A stretch of 64,000 nt of DNA from Actinostola sp. cb2023 (Eukaryota > Cnidaria > Anthozoa > Actiniaria > Actinostolidae). Below the pieces are notes generated by a model. That model made no database searches. It had not been told where the DNA came from and worked only from the letters and a program-made list of their open reading frames with translations. Numbering within the stretch: position 1 is the stretch's first letter; every line of letters begins with the position of its first letter. Where the stretch lies: contig JAUJYZ010001428.1 of assembly GCA_033675265.1 (NCBI GenBank), positions 1-64,000 on the forward strand, written 5' to 3'. This document shows, piece by piece, positions 1-12,608 of this stretch. A program made the position numbers and the translations under genes.

Positions 1-500
1 CATATGGTTGTTTCTACTATAGCTAATCAGACATTCGTACCTTATATGTACATAGTTGTTTTCGACTCTAGCTAAATAGACATTCGTACCATTCTAGTAG
101 CATAGGTTGTTTCTACTATAGCTAATAGACCTCATGACCTTATAGTATCTAGGTGTTTCTAACTATAGCTAATAGACATCGTACCTTATAGTATAATAAA
201 ACATAGGTGTTTCTACTATAAGCTAATAGACCATCGGTACCTGTATAGTAAATAGGTGTTTCTATACTATAGCTAATAGACATCGTACCTTATAGTACAT
301 AGGTGTTTCTACTATAGACATCGTACCTTATAGTTCATAGGTGTTTCTACTATAGCTAATAGACATCGTACCTTATAGTACATAGGTGTTTTCTACTATA
401 GCTAATAGACATCGTACCTTATAGTACATAGGTGTTTTTTAGCATACTATAGCTAATAGACATCGTACCTTATAGTACATAGGTGTTTCTACTATAGGGA
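1..500. repeat. 45-bp satellite array, copy 1 (continues off the left edge)
   Basis: About eleven head-to-tail copies of a 45-bp AT-rich unit containing GACATCGTACCTTATAG. The first ~240 bases carry many single-base indels, and the units from ~300 to 500 are nearly identical. The same unit forms the longer array at 10.85-12.61 kb. No coding logic is visible. Confidence 0.95.
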
Positions 501-540
501 GGTAACTGCCCCCCTACCCCTGTGCTGTGTACGTTCCTGT

Positions 541-1330
541 TATATATAATATACATCGTACCTTTGATAATTTACTTCTCTGTGTTCTGTAAGTAAATAA
601 AAATCGATAGAAAATATCAGTACAAAAATCAATGAATGAATGACTTTTAAAACCGAGTTTTGTCAACGCAAATCTGCAGTGTGTCGCTGTTACTTGTGCT
701 TTATTTATGTGAACGTGTCAGACAGTTGGTAGATCTAAGTGGTACTGATTTACTGTCGCAAAGGATTACTGGTGTAAAATATACAGCCGCCATGTTGTTT
801 TCATAGACTACAACTTTATTGATCATCTAATATATTTCCCTACCATTTCTGATTCTCCAAACGGCGTAGGCCATAAAGAAGACATTCAAACCACTGACAA
901 AACCAAAAATACACCAAGCACTGTAGAAACTGGGTCTTCAAATCGTAATATTATCAGTAATAGACAAACATAATATGGTGTCGTATCACATCCGGGGACA
1001 CTGACAGAACAAACCTGTGGGAGCTTCACTTGGTTTTGATGGCTCAATTGTAGTTGGTGCAACGTAGAGACCTGACAGAGAAATTAGAGGCGTGAAACTT
1101 GTGTTTTCACTAGCTACGAACTCAGACTCGTACCCAGTCCTTACATACTCTTCCTCCCTTCCCACTACACACCACGCGCCTACATCGCGTGTAAGAGAGA
1201 GCGATTGGATAGAAGTCTGCTACGAACTTAAATTGCTGTGTCATGTTAAAACGAACCCAACGCAAGCATAAGCACAAGAATGCTGGGTAAAAATTGATCA
1301 TTGCGCTTATGCTTGCGTGGTTGCGTCGCT
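541..1330. repeat. Non-repetitive island between two satellites, copy 1 of a block duplication
   Basis: About 0.8 kb of ordinary-complexity sequence between the 45-bp array and the TTGCGCAC array. It matches 12600-13420 in order and sequence, with scattered indels. A shorter stretch (~680-800, including the GCCGCCAT motif) also matches ~47460-47570. A hairpin lies at about 1257-1320, with inverted CCCAACGCAAGC and GCTTGCGTGG arms. No ORF with protein-like composition is seen. It could be a repeat-borne promoter or spacer, but nothing shows function. Confidence 0.7.
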
Positions 1331-1334
1331 GATG

Positions 1335-3475
1335 AACAAACTAGCAAACCTACTTGCTTGCGTGTTTGCTTGCATGCTTGCGTGTTTTGCTTGCGCACTT
1401 GTTTTGCTTGCTTGCTTGCGCACTTGTTTGCTTGCTTGCGCACTTGTTTGCTTGCTTGCGCACTTGTTTGTTTTTGCTTGCTTGCGCACTTGTTTGCTTG
1501 CTTGCGCACTTTGATGTTTGCTTGCTTGCGCACTTGTTTGCTTGCTTGCTTGCGTGTTTGCTTGCTTGCTTGCGTGTTTGCTTGCCTGCTTGCGCACTTG
1601 CTTGCTTGCTTGCTTGCGTACTTGTTTTGCTTGCTTGCTTGCGCACTTGTTTGCTTGCTTGCGCACTTTGTTTGCTTGCTTGCGCACTTGTTTTGCTTGC
1701 TTGCTTGCGTGTTTGCTTGCTTGCTTGCGTGTTTGCTTGCCTGCTTGCGCACTATTGCTTGCTTGCTTGCTTGCGTACTTGTTTGCTTGCTTGCGCGCTT
1801 GTTTACTTGCTTGCGTGTTTGCGTACTTGTTTGCTTGCTTGCTTGCTTGCTTGCTTGCGCACTTGTTTGCTTGCTTGCTTGCGCACTTGTTTTTTTGCTT
1901 GCGCACGCAATTGTTTGCTTGCGCACTTGTTGTTTGTTTGCTTGCGCACTTGTTTGCTTGCTTGCGCACTTGTTTGCTTGCTTGCTTGCGCACTTGTTTG
2001 CTTGCCTGCTTGCGCACTTGTTTGCTTGCTTGCGCACTTGTTTGCTTGCGCACTTTTTGTTTGTTTGCTTGCGCACTTGTTTGCTTGCTTGCGCACTTGT
2101 TTGCTTGCTTGCTTGCGCATTTGTTTGCTTGCCTGCTTGCGCACTTGTTTGTTTGCTTGCGCACTTGTTTGTTTGTTTGCTTGCGCACTTGTTTGTTTGC
2201 TTGCTTGCGCATTTGTTTTGCTTGCGCACTTGTTTGCTTGCCTGCTTGCGCACTTGTTTGCTTCCTTGCTTGCGCAATTATTTGTTTGCTTGCTTGCTTG
2301 CTTGCGCACTTGTTTGTTTGCTTGCTTGCGCACTTGTTTGTTTGCTTGCTTGCGCACTTGTTTGCTTGCTTGCTTGCGCAATTATTTGTTTGTTTGCGCA
2401 CTTGTTTGTTTGCTTGCTTGCACACTTGTTTGCTTGCACACTGTTGTTTGCTTGCACACTTGTTTGCTTGCTTGATTGCGCACTTTGTTTGTTTGCTTGC
2501 GCACTTGTTTGTTTGTTTGCTTGCGCACGCATTTTTGTTTGTTTGCTTGCTTGTGCACTTGCTTGCTTGCGCACTTGTTTGCTTGCTTGCTTGCTTGTAT
2601 ACTTGTTTGTTTGCTTGCGCACTTGTTTGCTTGCTTGCCCACTTGTTTGCTTCTTTGCGCACTTGTTTGCTTGCTTGCGCACTTGTTTGTTTGCTTGCGC
2701 ACTTGTTTGCTTGCTTGCTTGCGCACTTATTTGTTTGCTTGCGCACTTGCTTGCTTGCGCACTTGCGCACTTTGTTTGCTTGCTTGCGCACATGTTTGCT
2801 TGCTTGCATGCTTGCGCACTTGTTAGCTTGCATGCTTGCGCACTTGCTTGCTTGCTTGCGCACTTGTTTGCTTGCTTGCGCACATGTTTTTGCTTGCTTG
2901 CATGCTTGCATGCTTGCGCACTTTTTTTGCTTGCATGCTTGCGCACTTGCTTGCTTGCTTGCGCACTTGTTTGCTTGCTTGCGCACATGTTTGCTTGCTT
3001 GCATGCTTGCGCACTTTGTTTGCTGCATGCTTGCGCACCTGCTGCTTGCTTGCGCACTTGTTGGCTTGCTGCGCACATGTTTGATCGCTTGCTGCTTGCG
3101 CACTTGTTTGCTGCATGCACTTGCGCACTTGCTTGCTTGATTGCGCACTTGTTTGCGCACCCTGGTTGCTTGCTTGCGCACTTGTTTGTTTGCTTGCTTG
3201 TTGCGCACTTGTTTGTTTGATTTGCGCGGCTGTTGTTTGCTTGTTTGCGGTCTTGCGCACTTGTTTGCTTGCCTGCGCACATTGGTTGCTTGATTGCGCA
3301 CATGTTGGCTTGATTGCTATGCTTGCGCACCTGTTGGTTTGATTGCGCGCTTGTTTTGTTGCTTGCTTGCGCAGTTCGTTTGCTTGCTGTTTGCGTGCGG
3401 GGGGCTTGCGCAATTGTTTGCTTGAGCACTTGTTTGCTTGCCCTTGCGCACTTGTTTGGTTGTTTGTTGCGCACT
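1335..3475. repeat. TTGCGCACTTGTTTGCTTGC minisatellite array, copy 1
   Basis: About 2.1 kb of roughly 20-21-bp units built from TTGC tetramers and a palindromic TGCGCA core. Units vary by whole TTGC or TTTG steps, so all frames stay open over long distances. The plus frames read as Leu/Ala/Cys-rich and the minus frames as Lys/Gln/Ser/Ala-rich low complexity. These are by-products of a repeat without stop codons, not genes. The array degrades toward 3.4 kb, with TGCATGC and GCGCACC variants. Confidence 0.95.
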
Positions 3476-3479
3476 AAAA

Positions 3480-3900
3480 ACGCCTGCAAAGGAGGCTGGG
3501 TTCGAAACGGGGTCAGCTATTATTTTCTCGTTAGTTCTCCTTTCCAATGATCAGGAGGAAACTTTATATTGATTCTGGGTATCTGAAATTATTATTACTT
3601 TAACCTTGTCTATCAGGCTGTAGCTTTACACCAATAATGGACTTACGGTCAAGTAGTCGGCTATCTGATGTCAGTGGTCTAACAAAGGTTGTTCTTTTTA
3701 CACTAAGCGGAGAACACGATTATAAAATACATAGAAACTTATTTACCGAGGCGTAAAATCACATTTGGGAAAACATTGTGAACTAATGAAACAAGAATTT
3801 TGTTTCCCGCCGTTTTGTTTCACTTTTATTTTATTTGTTTTTGATTCAAAACTTAGCAAATCAAAGAAGTCGTTAACAAGTCTACTATACTAACAAGATC
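3480..3900 (+). repeat. Dispersed repeat with a tRNA B-box-like motif (uninterrupted copy)
   Basis: At ~3497 the sequence reads GGGTTCGAAACGGGGTC, close to a tRNA B box. The following ~200 bases align by eye with 28118-28300. Further matching blocks (AGCGGAGAACACG; TTAGCAAATC then GTTAACAAGTC) correspond to 30120-30220. This copy lacks the 1.8-kb foldback element found in the other copy, so it approximates the empty site. The A-box half is missing here and is replaced by the minisatellite. Confidence 0.6.
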
Positions 3901-6900
3901 GATACGTCGGATCACTGATCAAACAGTAATTGTTTCGAACGGTTTGTATACAAATAGCCGTGTTAACACGAGACCTCTAAGTAAGTATACTTTAGGCTTA
4001 CTTCAGTGATGAACAGGATTGTGTACTTAAATAGTAACATACTTTGTAGTGTAGTTGGATACGTCTGTGCACTTCAAAGATACCGAAGTAGGAGTCCAAG
4101 ACGGTTTCAACCCGGCACACTTTGTCAACCTTCTCTTATGCATCCACCTTCCGAACGCTCTTCCGAAATGTGTTAATCTGGCAGTATTATAATAATCAAT
4201 AGACAAAAATAAAAGCAATGTAATATCACACAATCGCTCTAAGTTAACGATAAAAAGGCCAAGTTTTCTTAGAATAAAAAACGTGGTCATTAATAATGTC
4301 CTAGCAGATTAAGCACATTCTCGGAAGAGCGTTCGCAAGGGTGGAATGCACAAAGAGAGGTGGACAAACTAGAACAAAAGAGCTGCCATAAAAACGATCA
4401 ACAACTCACAACTACTGAAACCTGGTTGAATAAATGTTACTGATTTGAAGCTTCCATATTTGGCTGTCCTTAATAATAAACTTTATTTACAAGGGAAAAA
4501 CTATATACAGCTTGAGCTGAAAAACTTATGGCCCTCAGCTTCTAATCTAAAAATATTAATGTTTTCACAGGGGCGTAGCGTGCTTTTTCCCAATGTACCC
4601 GCACAGAGCTACGAGCGCCGAAGGCGTTAGTTTTCTAGGGGGGTGAGTGGGGCATGCTCCCCCGGGGGAAATTTAGAAATGTAGTCTTGGAATACCATTT
4701 TCTTTCGTTTTTCCAGAGGACTTCTCGCTACATAAAATACATAGTAAAATGCATCTATCACTCAGTTTTTTTGGGATTTTATGTAAAAGGATTTTATAAA
4801 GCTTATATACTGTTACCGAGGTCTATTAGCGATATAACAAACCGATAGGCGAAGACGGGCCGGGCTTTTTTTTTTTTGGTAGGTATTCAGTGTTTGAGAG
4901 ACTGTTCACTGGGTACCTGCTACATGTTTTCTCCGGGATTTTCACTGGTCGAGAGACGATTACGTCGCTACAGATAACTTGGACGAGCGGCGAACGCGAG
5001 AGCTGATAGGGGGTGCGGTGGCATGCTCCCCGAAAATTTTTGAATATAGGGTCTCTGAAATAGCATTTCCTGCCTTCCTGTGAGTAGTGGTTCCAGGAAG
5101 TTTACAGTGAGTCAGCTGTTAAGATTTGGTCTTAGATTTCTTTTTTTTTAATAATATTTTTATCCTTCATATAGTATTTGTATTTAAGGATTTTCAATTG
5201 TACGCACGTGCGTACGTGGCGTATATGCACGCTACGCCCCTGTTTCAATGGACTTGAATTTTTTTTTACAAGAACATGTCAGCTACAATCCAAAGTTGAT
5301 GCATAATCAATTTTAACAAAATTTATCGACGGCATTTTTAATTATGACTTTTTTTAGTAAAAATAGAAACGAATGGTGGACAACAAGAGCAAAAGTAAAA
5401 CACCTCATCGTGTATGACTTGAGCTCACATTTTCCGATATCATTGCAAGCGATTCTCTCAACTTTGCCAGAAAAAGTAGTTCAATATCATTGCAACAATT
5501 CAAGTTTAAATTGAGTTTAATACGCCAGATTTACTGGGATTTCAGGTGGATTGAGTTAATTGCTTATTACGCTTGAATTATTTACTCCCAAAAAAACTGT
5601 AATCGAAAGATATCTCAAAAACGCTCATCACAGAATTGGATTATATTCACTAGAACTAGAGATCAACTTATCGACCACTATAAGATCTCAAGGAGCAGTT
5701 TCCCAAAAATAATCCTGAAATCTATGAAATACGAGAATATGTAAAGAGCGGACTTCTCTCTAAACGTTGCCATAGTAACGCCAGATCTCCATAAAACGTA
5801 CTTCATTAGAAAACTTTGATCTTGTCTGTAACACGGTTGTAATACTCAAATTACCATCGAATCGTTCACAAATGCACAATTGTGTCCAAAACGAAAGAGG
5901 TATCGTCTACGGAAAAACCCAACATGGATCGAGTCACCTTTTGTAAACAATCCTAAACAATTGTGTCGGGTGCCCGGAAACTTCGCTTTATGGACTTTAT
6001 GTAAAACTTCTTTTGAGCTCATATTGTTCTGCAACCTTTTCGAGATTCCTTTTAGGAAACCGAAAGAAATCGCTTCATTCGATTTCGAAAAATACGTGTT
6101 CCAGTAAAGACATGCATTTTTGTCTTTTGTCAAAGATTTCACTTGTCTTTACTGAAAGAGAGTAAAACTGAAAAAATCCGGTGATGAATTTTTCTCTAAC
6201 TACCAAGTCAATTAGTTTAGATAGCACATTCATCAACCCTGAAGTTTCAAGTTCATTGAAACACTTTAACACGGTCAAATATTATTCTCAAATCCGAAGA
6301 CTTTTGCATGCCCATTTCTAGAGAAAGTTGTGCATTCCAACACACCATGCATTACATGCAGCGCCTGATTGCCTTCCGAGTCCCGTCCGAGTATGATAAT
6401 ACCGGTATCTCGGATATGGGCATTGTCACACAATTGTATTATATTATTATATTGTTTAGGATTGTTTACAAATTCGCTACCAAAAGTTTCCGATTCGATC
6501 TATTTGCAAACGCTTCCATAGAAATCATCGAAACTTCGTAAACTTGAAGACGACCATGTGAACTTTATGTCTTGAGGACAATATTTTAAACAAACCTCTA
6601 CTCTCTCTGAAAATCGAATTTATTCAAAAAGCGTAATAACATCATTTTGGCGCTAGAATAACTCCGATCATGATGAAACATATATCATGGCAAACTTTAA
6701 TCTATCTCTAGACTTGGTTTAAAAATTTGTTTAAATTAGTTTGTCAGCAGCAACGAACTCTTTTTCCGTTCAAACATGGAAGGTAACGCCACCTAAAAAC
6801 CCAGTCCAGCCACCTTAATACTAGTCTACCGTGGCAGTGAATGCTACCACACAAAAATGTTATGCCGGAAATGTGGCCATAATGCAAAATTACTGAATGC

Positions 6901-7440
6901 ATTGAGAAGCATGTCATCAAAGATGGGCAACAATTTTGTAGTCCAGAAATAACAATTATTGTTTCAGTCAAATTCTGTAAATGTTTTCATCAGCTGAATT
7001 GCACCTTTTCAATAGAATACTCACTGCTTGCCATAGCACACGGAGGGCAGTGTTTGCCCGTCATTTGAAGGAGGTTCAACAGCTAATTGAAACCAAGCAA
7101 TAAGGTTTTGTTTCGTCAGTAAACAGTCTGCAAACGTCCTCTTTCAGCACATTATTCATGTGTTAGACAATTTTGTAAATTATTATTGTATTCACGCACC
7201 TCTAGATCTTGGAAACCAGATTTAAGTTGAAGGGGCTAGCGTGACTAAATAAAGTTGACCTAGCTACCTACCTACCTACCTACCTAGCACATGCAGATGT
7301 TCCTTTGACAACAACATTAATTCAGCGAGACAGAAATATCAATCACATTCCAGTTTCGAAGCATGTAATGTTGAGTCAAGACCGTTTTTGAAATTTACAA
7401 GTTCCGTTTCATTACGTAATGCAAGCTTCAAACATTTCGA
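3901..7440. other. Intergenic, no supported gene
   Basis: AT-rich DNA with only short ORFs of no recognisable composition. Diffuse inverted similarity exists between ~5880-6110 and ~6400-6540 (a shared 19-bp block TTGTAAACAATCCTAAACA and its complement), suggesting a decayed inverted-repeat element. A TACC microsatellite lies at ~7262-7287. Confidence 0.5.
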
Positions 7441-7446
7441 AAAACA

Positions 7447-7513
7447 AATTGAATTTAGCCTCCTCCGCAGGCAACGCCGGAAAGCGAGGCCGAAGGAGGC
7501 TAAATTGAATTAA
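7447..7513. repeat. Short perfect hairpin repeat
   Basis: Inverted arms AATTGAATTTAGCCTCC and GGAGGCTAAATTGAATT flank a ~30-base GC-rich centre. It looks like a tiny foldback MITE. There is no coding capacity. Confidence 0.7.
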
Positions 7514-8343
7514 TGTTTCCAACCTTGACAGGAAACGCATCAGCCGATTTGACAGTATAACCAATCAGAGTAAGGTGTTCCCACGTTCTTGTTTATTTCA
7601 GGCCAAAAATCTGTCATCACCGCATCAGACTCGGAGTTGAATCGTGACCTCTACTCCTGGATTTGTCTCGAATGATAAAATAATATCAGACGATCCGCTT
7701 TCGCAATGGAGAAAACTTGTCAAGAAAACACAATTCTTTGTAAACTATGCTGACCATTCGAATTCTGCGATTGAAACTTTCATAAAGGAAGAAAAACAAG
7801 AAAAAAGCTACTTGGCCTTCGGTCATTCGTTTCTAGGTTAAATAAGTATAATGATGACAGACAAGATGATTTATCTCAAGTACCATCCGTGAAAGTATTC
7901 GACACGGTAAAGCTTGATATGTTGAAAACGACTTTCATTGTAAAAAGAATTATATATTTAACGTTCTTGCTTGAACCAAGAGACCATTATCAAGTTCAAG
8001 CGAAAGACGTTGCACGTGTATTAGCGATGCCTTGCATTGTGGTCTCTGCGCATTCAGATATTTCACTTTGCGCATTAACCAGCCTGCCTTGCACCTTTGA
8101 TCTTGCCGTTAACCACAATTCCTTGCGTTTTGCAAGCAAAATGCCCAAAGACCCCTATATAATGTGTTTATATATGTCGATTAGAGAGCTGCCTTGCTCG
8201 CTCGCTTCAGGCTCGCTCGCTGCGGCAGCAACTAGCAGCCTTATTACAGCTCTATGACAGACATTCTTACGACCAAATGTTAAGATTTGATCAGAGTCGC
8301 AGCAATCAATCGGTTAAAGTTGAATTCGATCAGCTCGATTTTC
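7514..8343. other. Intergenic, no supported gene
   Basis: Only short ORFs are seen, including ones at 7644-7841 and 7889-8257. Neither has a recognisable domain, a splice context or a homologue elsewhere in the window. Confidence 0.45.
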
Positions 8344-9912
8344 CCTACTCGCAGACAGTCGATGCTTAGTATTAAATGACAACATATAATAGTTGTAGAC
8401 TGAATGGTGGTATATAGTGGTTTACTTAACTATTTCACGGGTTAAATAAAATCGCTCCAAATGCCGAGGTTAATATTATATTTTTGTACTCACATGAAGG
8501 ATGGAACCCAACCAGTATTGATGTAACCATGATGACATATATCTTTGTAGCCATAGCCATTCTAACCATCTCTGTACAACGCACTGTAGATATAGCTATA
8601 CGTATATCTGCTAGATGTGTCTGTGGTTAGTAGAGGTTTCTGTCGACCTTCACTTCCTTGTGTCACGGCACAGGAAGCCCAATCTCTGTGTTTGTATGTA
8701 CGTCATAAAGCCGCCACGGGGAAGGAATCAGAACGACATTTCCGTTATTTTTATGGTTAGTGATTTCAGGGCCGTACACAGCACAGGAGCAGGGGGAGGG
8801 GGCCAAGGCGAAAAAGATACCAAAAAGTGACAGAGAACTGTACTATTTTTATTTAATTTTTGCTGTTCGTGGTGCTCGTTCCCCAGTCTTCACTCGTTTT
8901 GCATAGGGTCTATAACACCGTAGAAAGAATACTTTTAAGTTTACTGACGTTTCGAGCCTTAGCCCTTCGTCGGAATAAGAGGGAGTGTAAAGGACTAGCG
9001 AGGGTTAATATATGAATTAGGAAAACGATTAACCAATGAAAAGGCGTAGAAAGGAAACGACAACAATTGGTTAAAATTAGAGTTGCGAAAAACCGTTAGA
9101 AAGACGACAAGAGCAGTGGGTACAAATAAACAAGTTATAAAAACAATTAATTAATCTCAAGGTGTTTTATTGTTTATTCGTTGCGTATGTAATGATAATA
9201 GTCTAAAACTACTGCTAGCCTCGCGCGCGCGCGCGTACAGGGAACCTGGGATCGAGGAAGTCAAATTGACCCTAAAATACTCTAAAAATCAAAGTATTCA
9301 GGTTAAGATGGGGAACCAGTTTCTCTCGCTTCCCAATTTTGGAACGCCTGACTGATAAAAGTGGTTAACATACTTTGATAAGCAAAAAACTGATACTATT
9401 AAAATACTATTCTTATTTGAAACTATAATTCTATTCTCTATTGAAAACTATGATAAATTTAAATTGTTCTTTGTTTTTTAAAACTACTGTAAGGAAGCCA
9501 TCTTGAAAGGTAACCTGCCTTACGTGAAAACGAGGCTGCTACGCAGCTTAAGCCTCGTGTTCATTCAAGAGCTTGGTTACCTTTCAAAATGGCTGCTCAG
9601 TTATATACCTATTTCAAAAAACGTTGGCATCTGAAATCTGAATCTGTGACCTAAAATCATTCGTACCCACACTATTCGCCAACGCAGGTCTTCGCCTAAA
9701 GGTCGTGGCATATTCCAGTAATTACAAGATAGATCTTACAACTTATACCCACAACAATAATAAAATTCTTGTACATTACAATCCCTCTCAGTCTCAGATT
9801 TCAGATTCAGATTTCAGATGCCCAAGTTTTTTGAAATTAGTGTATCCTTTGGAGCAGAAAACTGCTAATCCTATTCTATAAATTATATTAATGCAACTTG
9901 GTCGCGTGTTTT
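8344..9912. repeat. Segmental duplicate, short copy (partner at 37264-46975)
   Basis: Starting at TACTCGCAGACAGTCGATGC, this stretch follows the 37.27-kb sequence closely. It shares the fragment containing GGGCCGTACACAGCACAGG, the GTTTCGAGCC motif, the block GGCGTAGAAAGGAAACGAC, one 98-bp unit at ~9103-9205, the CG dinucleotide run at ~9220, and the tail to ~9910. It lacks the ~1.7 kb found at 38229-39946 of the partner. It has its own 235-bp insertion at 9608-9842. No coding capacity is seen. Confidence 0.9.
9608..9842. mobile_element. 235-bp MITE present in only one of two duplicate segments
   Basis: Terminal inverted repeats contain TTTCAAAAAAC and GGCATCTGAAATCTGAATC with their complements. 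The partner segment at ~46900 reads straight through from TTATATAC to TTTGGAGCAG, giving an almost clean empty site. A TA flanks each end, compatible with a Tc1/mariner-type target duplication, though the junction has a mismatch or two. Confidence 0.75.
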
Positions 9913-9923
9913 CGTGTGCAATT

Positions 9924-10330
9924 AGTACTCCGGCACACCATGATTACTAGATGTCTGTGGTGCTTGTGTCTGGTTATTGATGGGCTAGTACTCCGGCACA
10001 CCATGATTACTAGATGTCTGTGGTGCTTGTGTCTGGTTATTGATGGGCTAGTACTCCGGCACACCATGATTACTAGATGTCTGTGGTACTTGTGTCTGGT
10101 TACTGACAGGCTAGTACTCCGGCACACCATGATTACTAGATGTCTGTGGTGCTTGTGTCTGGTTACTGACAGGCTAGTACTCCGGCACACCATGATTACT
10201 AGATGTCTGTGGTACTTGTGTCTGGTTAATGATGGGCTAGTACTCCGGCACACCATGATTACTAGATGTCTGTGGTGCTTGTGTCTGGTTAATGATGGGC
10301 TGAGTACTCCGGCACACCATGATTACTAGA
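9924..10330. repeat. 63-bp tandem repeat, about 7 copies
   Basis: Units begin TACTCCGGCACACCATGATT and recur every 63 bases (9926, 9989, 10052 and so on). Because 63 is a multiple of three, one frame on each strand stays open, giving 21-residue protein repeats on both. No start context, splice site or flanking exon supports translation. Confidence 0.9.
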
Positions 10331-10543
10331 TCGCTTGAAGAGCGATGGCATTCTAGTATTGAATGTCATGACATTGTTAGAAAAAGCGATTCCATCAACA
10401 GTTGCACCCCTCCACAACGGCCACCTCGGTAGAATTTGATGGCCGTTGTGTAGAGGTTTCAATAACAGAAATAAACTTATGGCCTGGCTACTGGACGGGA
10501 CAAAAATACCAGATCTTTACAGAAAGGGGGTCGTTGTGGGGAG

Positions 10544-10702
10544 GTGGCCGTTGTGGAGGTGGTCGTTGTGGGGAGGTGGTCGTTGTGTGGAGGTGGCCGT
10601 CGTGTAGAGGTGGTCGTTGTGTGGAGGTGGTCGTTGTGGGGAGGTGGTCGTTGTGGGGAGGTGGTCGTTGTGGGGAGGTGGCCGTTGTGGGAAGGTGGGG
10701 GT
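10544..10702. repeat. GT-rich 18-bp minisatellite
   Basis: Tandem units of GTGGTCGTTGTGGGGAGG with C/T and single-base variants. It is strongly strand-asymmetric (G and T on the plus strand). The Gly/Val/Arg-rich open frames across it are low complexity. Confidence 0.85.
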
Positions 10703-10849
10703 TTGACGTGTATGTTCGTGAAGAGCTACTTTACCTTGTCTCCGTTTTCTTCAGTGATATTTTGCCTGCAAAATTAAAATCGTAATCGTAATACATTCGT
10801 GTAATCGTAATAGAAATCGTACCTTATATTATGTCCTCTGTGTTCATGT

Positions 10850-12608
10850 ATAGTACATAGGTGTTTCTACTGTAGCTAATAGACATCGTACCTTATAGTA
10901 CATAGGTGTTTCTACTATAGCTAATAGACATCGTACCTTATAGTACATAGGTGTTTTCTACTATAGCTAATAGACATCGTACCTTATAGTACATAGGTGT
11001 TTTCTACTATAGCTAATAGACATCGTACCTTATAGTACATAGGTGTTTCTACTATAGCTAATAGACATCGTACCTGATAGTACATAGGTGTTTCTACTAT
11101 AGCTAATAGACATCGTACCTTATAGTACATAGGTGTTTCTACTGTATCTAATAGACATCGTACCTTATAGTACATAGGTGTTTCTACTATAGCTAATAGA
11201 CATCGTACCTTATAGTACATAGGTGTTTCTACTATAGCTAATAGACATCGTACCTTATAGAACATAGGTGTTTCTACTATAGCTAATAGACATCGTACCT
11301 TTATAGTACATAGGTGTTTCTCTACTATAGCTAATAGACATCGTACCTTATAGTACATAGGTGTTTTCTACTATAGCTAATAGACATCGTACCTTATAGT
11401 TCATAGGTGTTTCTACTATAGCTAATAGACATCGTACCTTATAGTTCATAGGTGTTTCTACTATAGCTAATTAGACATCGTACCTTATAGTACATAGGTG
11501 GTTCTAACTCTTAATAGCTAATAACATCCGTACCTTATAGTACATAGGTGTTTTACTATCTAATAGACATCGGACCTTATAGTTCATAGGTGGTTCTACT
11601 ATAAGCCTAATAGACATCGTACCTTATAGTTACATAGGTGTTTTCTACTATAGCTCATAGACATCGTACCTTATAGTACATAGGTGTTTTTCTACTATAG
11701 CTAATAGACCTCGTACCTTAATGAGTACATAGGTGTTTCTACTATAGCTAATGGACATCGGACCTATATAGTACATAGGTGTTTTCTACTATAGTAAATA
11801 GGAATCGGTACCTTATAGTACATAGGTGTTTCTTACTATGGCTAATAACATCGTACCTTATAGTACATAGGTGTTTCTACTATAGCTAATAGACAATCGT
11901 ACCTTATAGTACATAGTGTGTTCTTACTATAGCGACTAGACATCGTACCTGATAGAACATAGGTTTGTTCTACTATAGCTAATAGACATCGTTACCTTAT
12001 AGGACCATAGGTGGTTTCTAACTATAGCTAATAGACCTCGTACCTTATAGGAACATAGGGGTTTCTACTATAGCTAATAGATCATCGTAACCTTATAGTA
12101 CATAGGTGTTTCCTACTATCGCTAATAGACATCTTACCTTATAGTACATAGTGGTTCTACTATAGCTAAGAGGACATAGTACCTTATAGGACATAGGTGG
12201 TTTGACTATAGCTAATTAGACATCGTACCTTATAAGTTCAAATGTGTTTCTACTATAGCTAATAGACATCGTACCTTTATAGTTTCATATGTGTTTCTAC
12301 TATAGCTAATAGACCTCGTACCTCTATAGAACCACTAGGTGTTTATACTATAGCTAATAGACATCGTACCTTATAGAAACATAGGGGGTGTTTCTACATT
12401 AGCGAATAGGACATCGTTACCTTATAGAACATAGGGTTTCTACTATAGCTAATAGACATCGTACCTTATAGTACATAGGTTTGTTCACTATAGCTAATAG
12501 GGACATCGTACCTTATCGTTACATAGGGTTTCTACTATAGCTAATAGAACATCGTACCTTATGAGTACATAGGTGTTTCTACTATAGTAATAGACATCGT
12601 ACCTTTTA
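10850..12608. repeat. 45-bp satellite array, copy 2
   Basis: About 39 copies of the unit seen at 1-500. Units up to ~11460 are almost identical and open in one minus frame as a 15-residue repeat. From ~11460 to 12608 nearly every unit carries one or more indels. That abrupt change suggests a drop in consensus quality rather than a biological boundary. Confidence 0.95.

Noticed and set aside
1246..3489. Very long ORFs (up to 664 codons) on both strands across the TTGCGCAC array
   Set aside because: They are Lys/Gln/Ser/Ala-rich on one strand and Leu/Ala/Cys-rich on the other. They come from a stop-free short repeat, with overlapping frames open at once.
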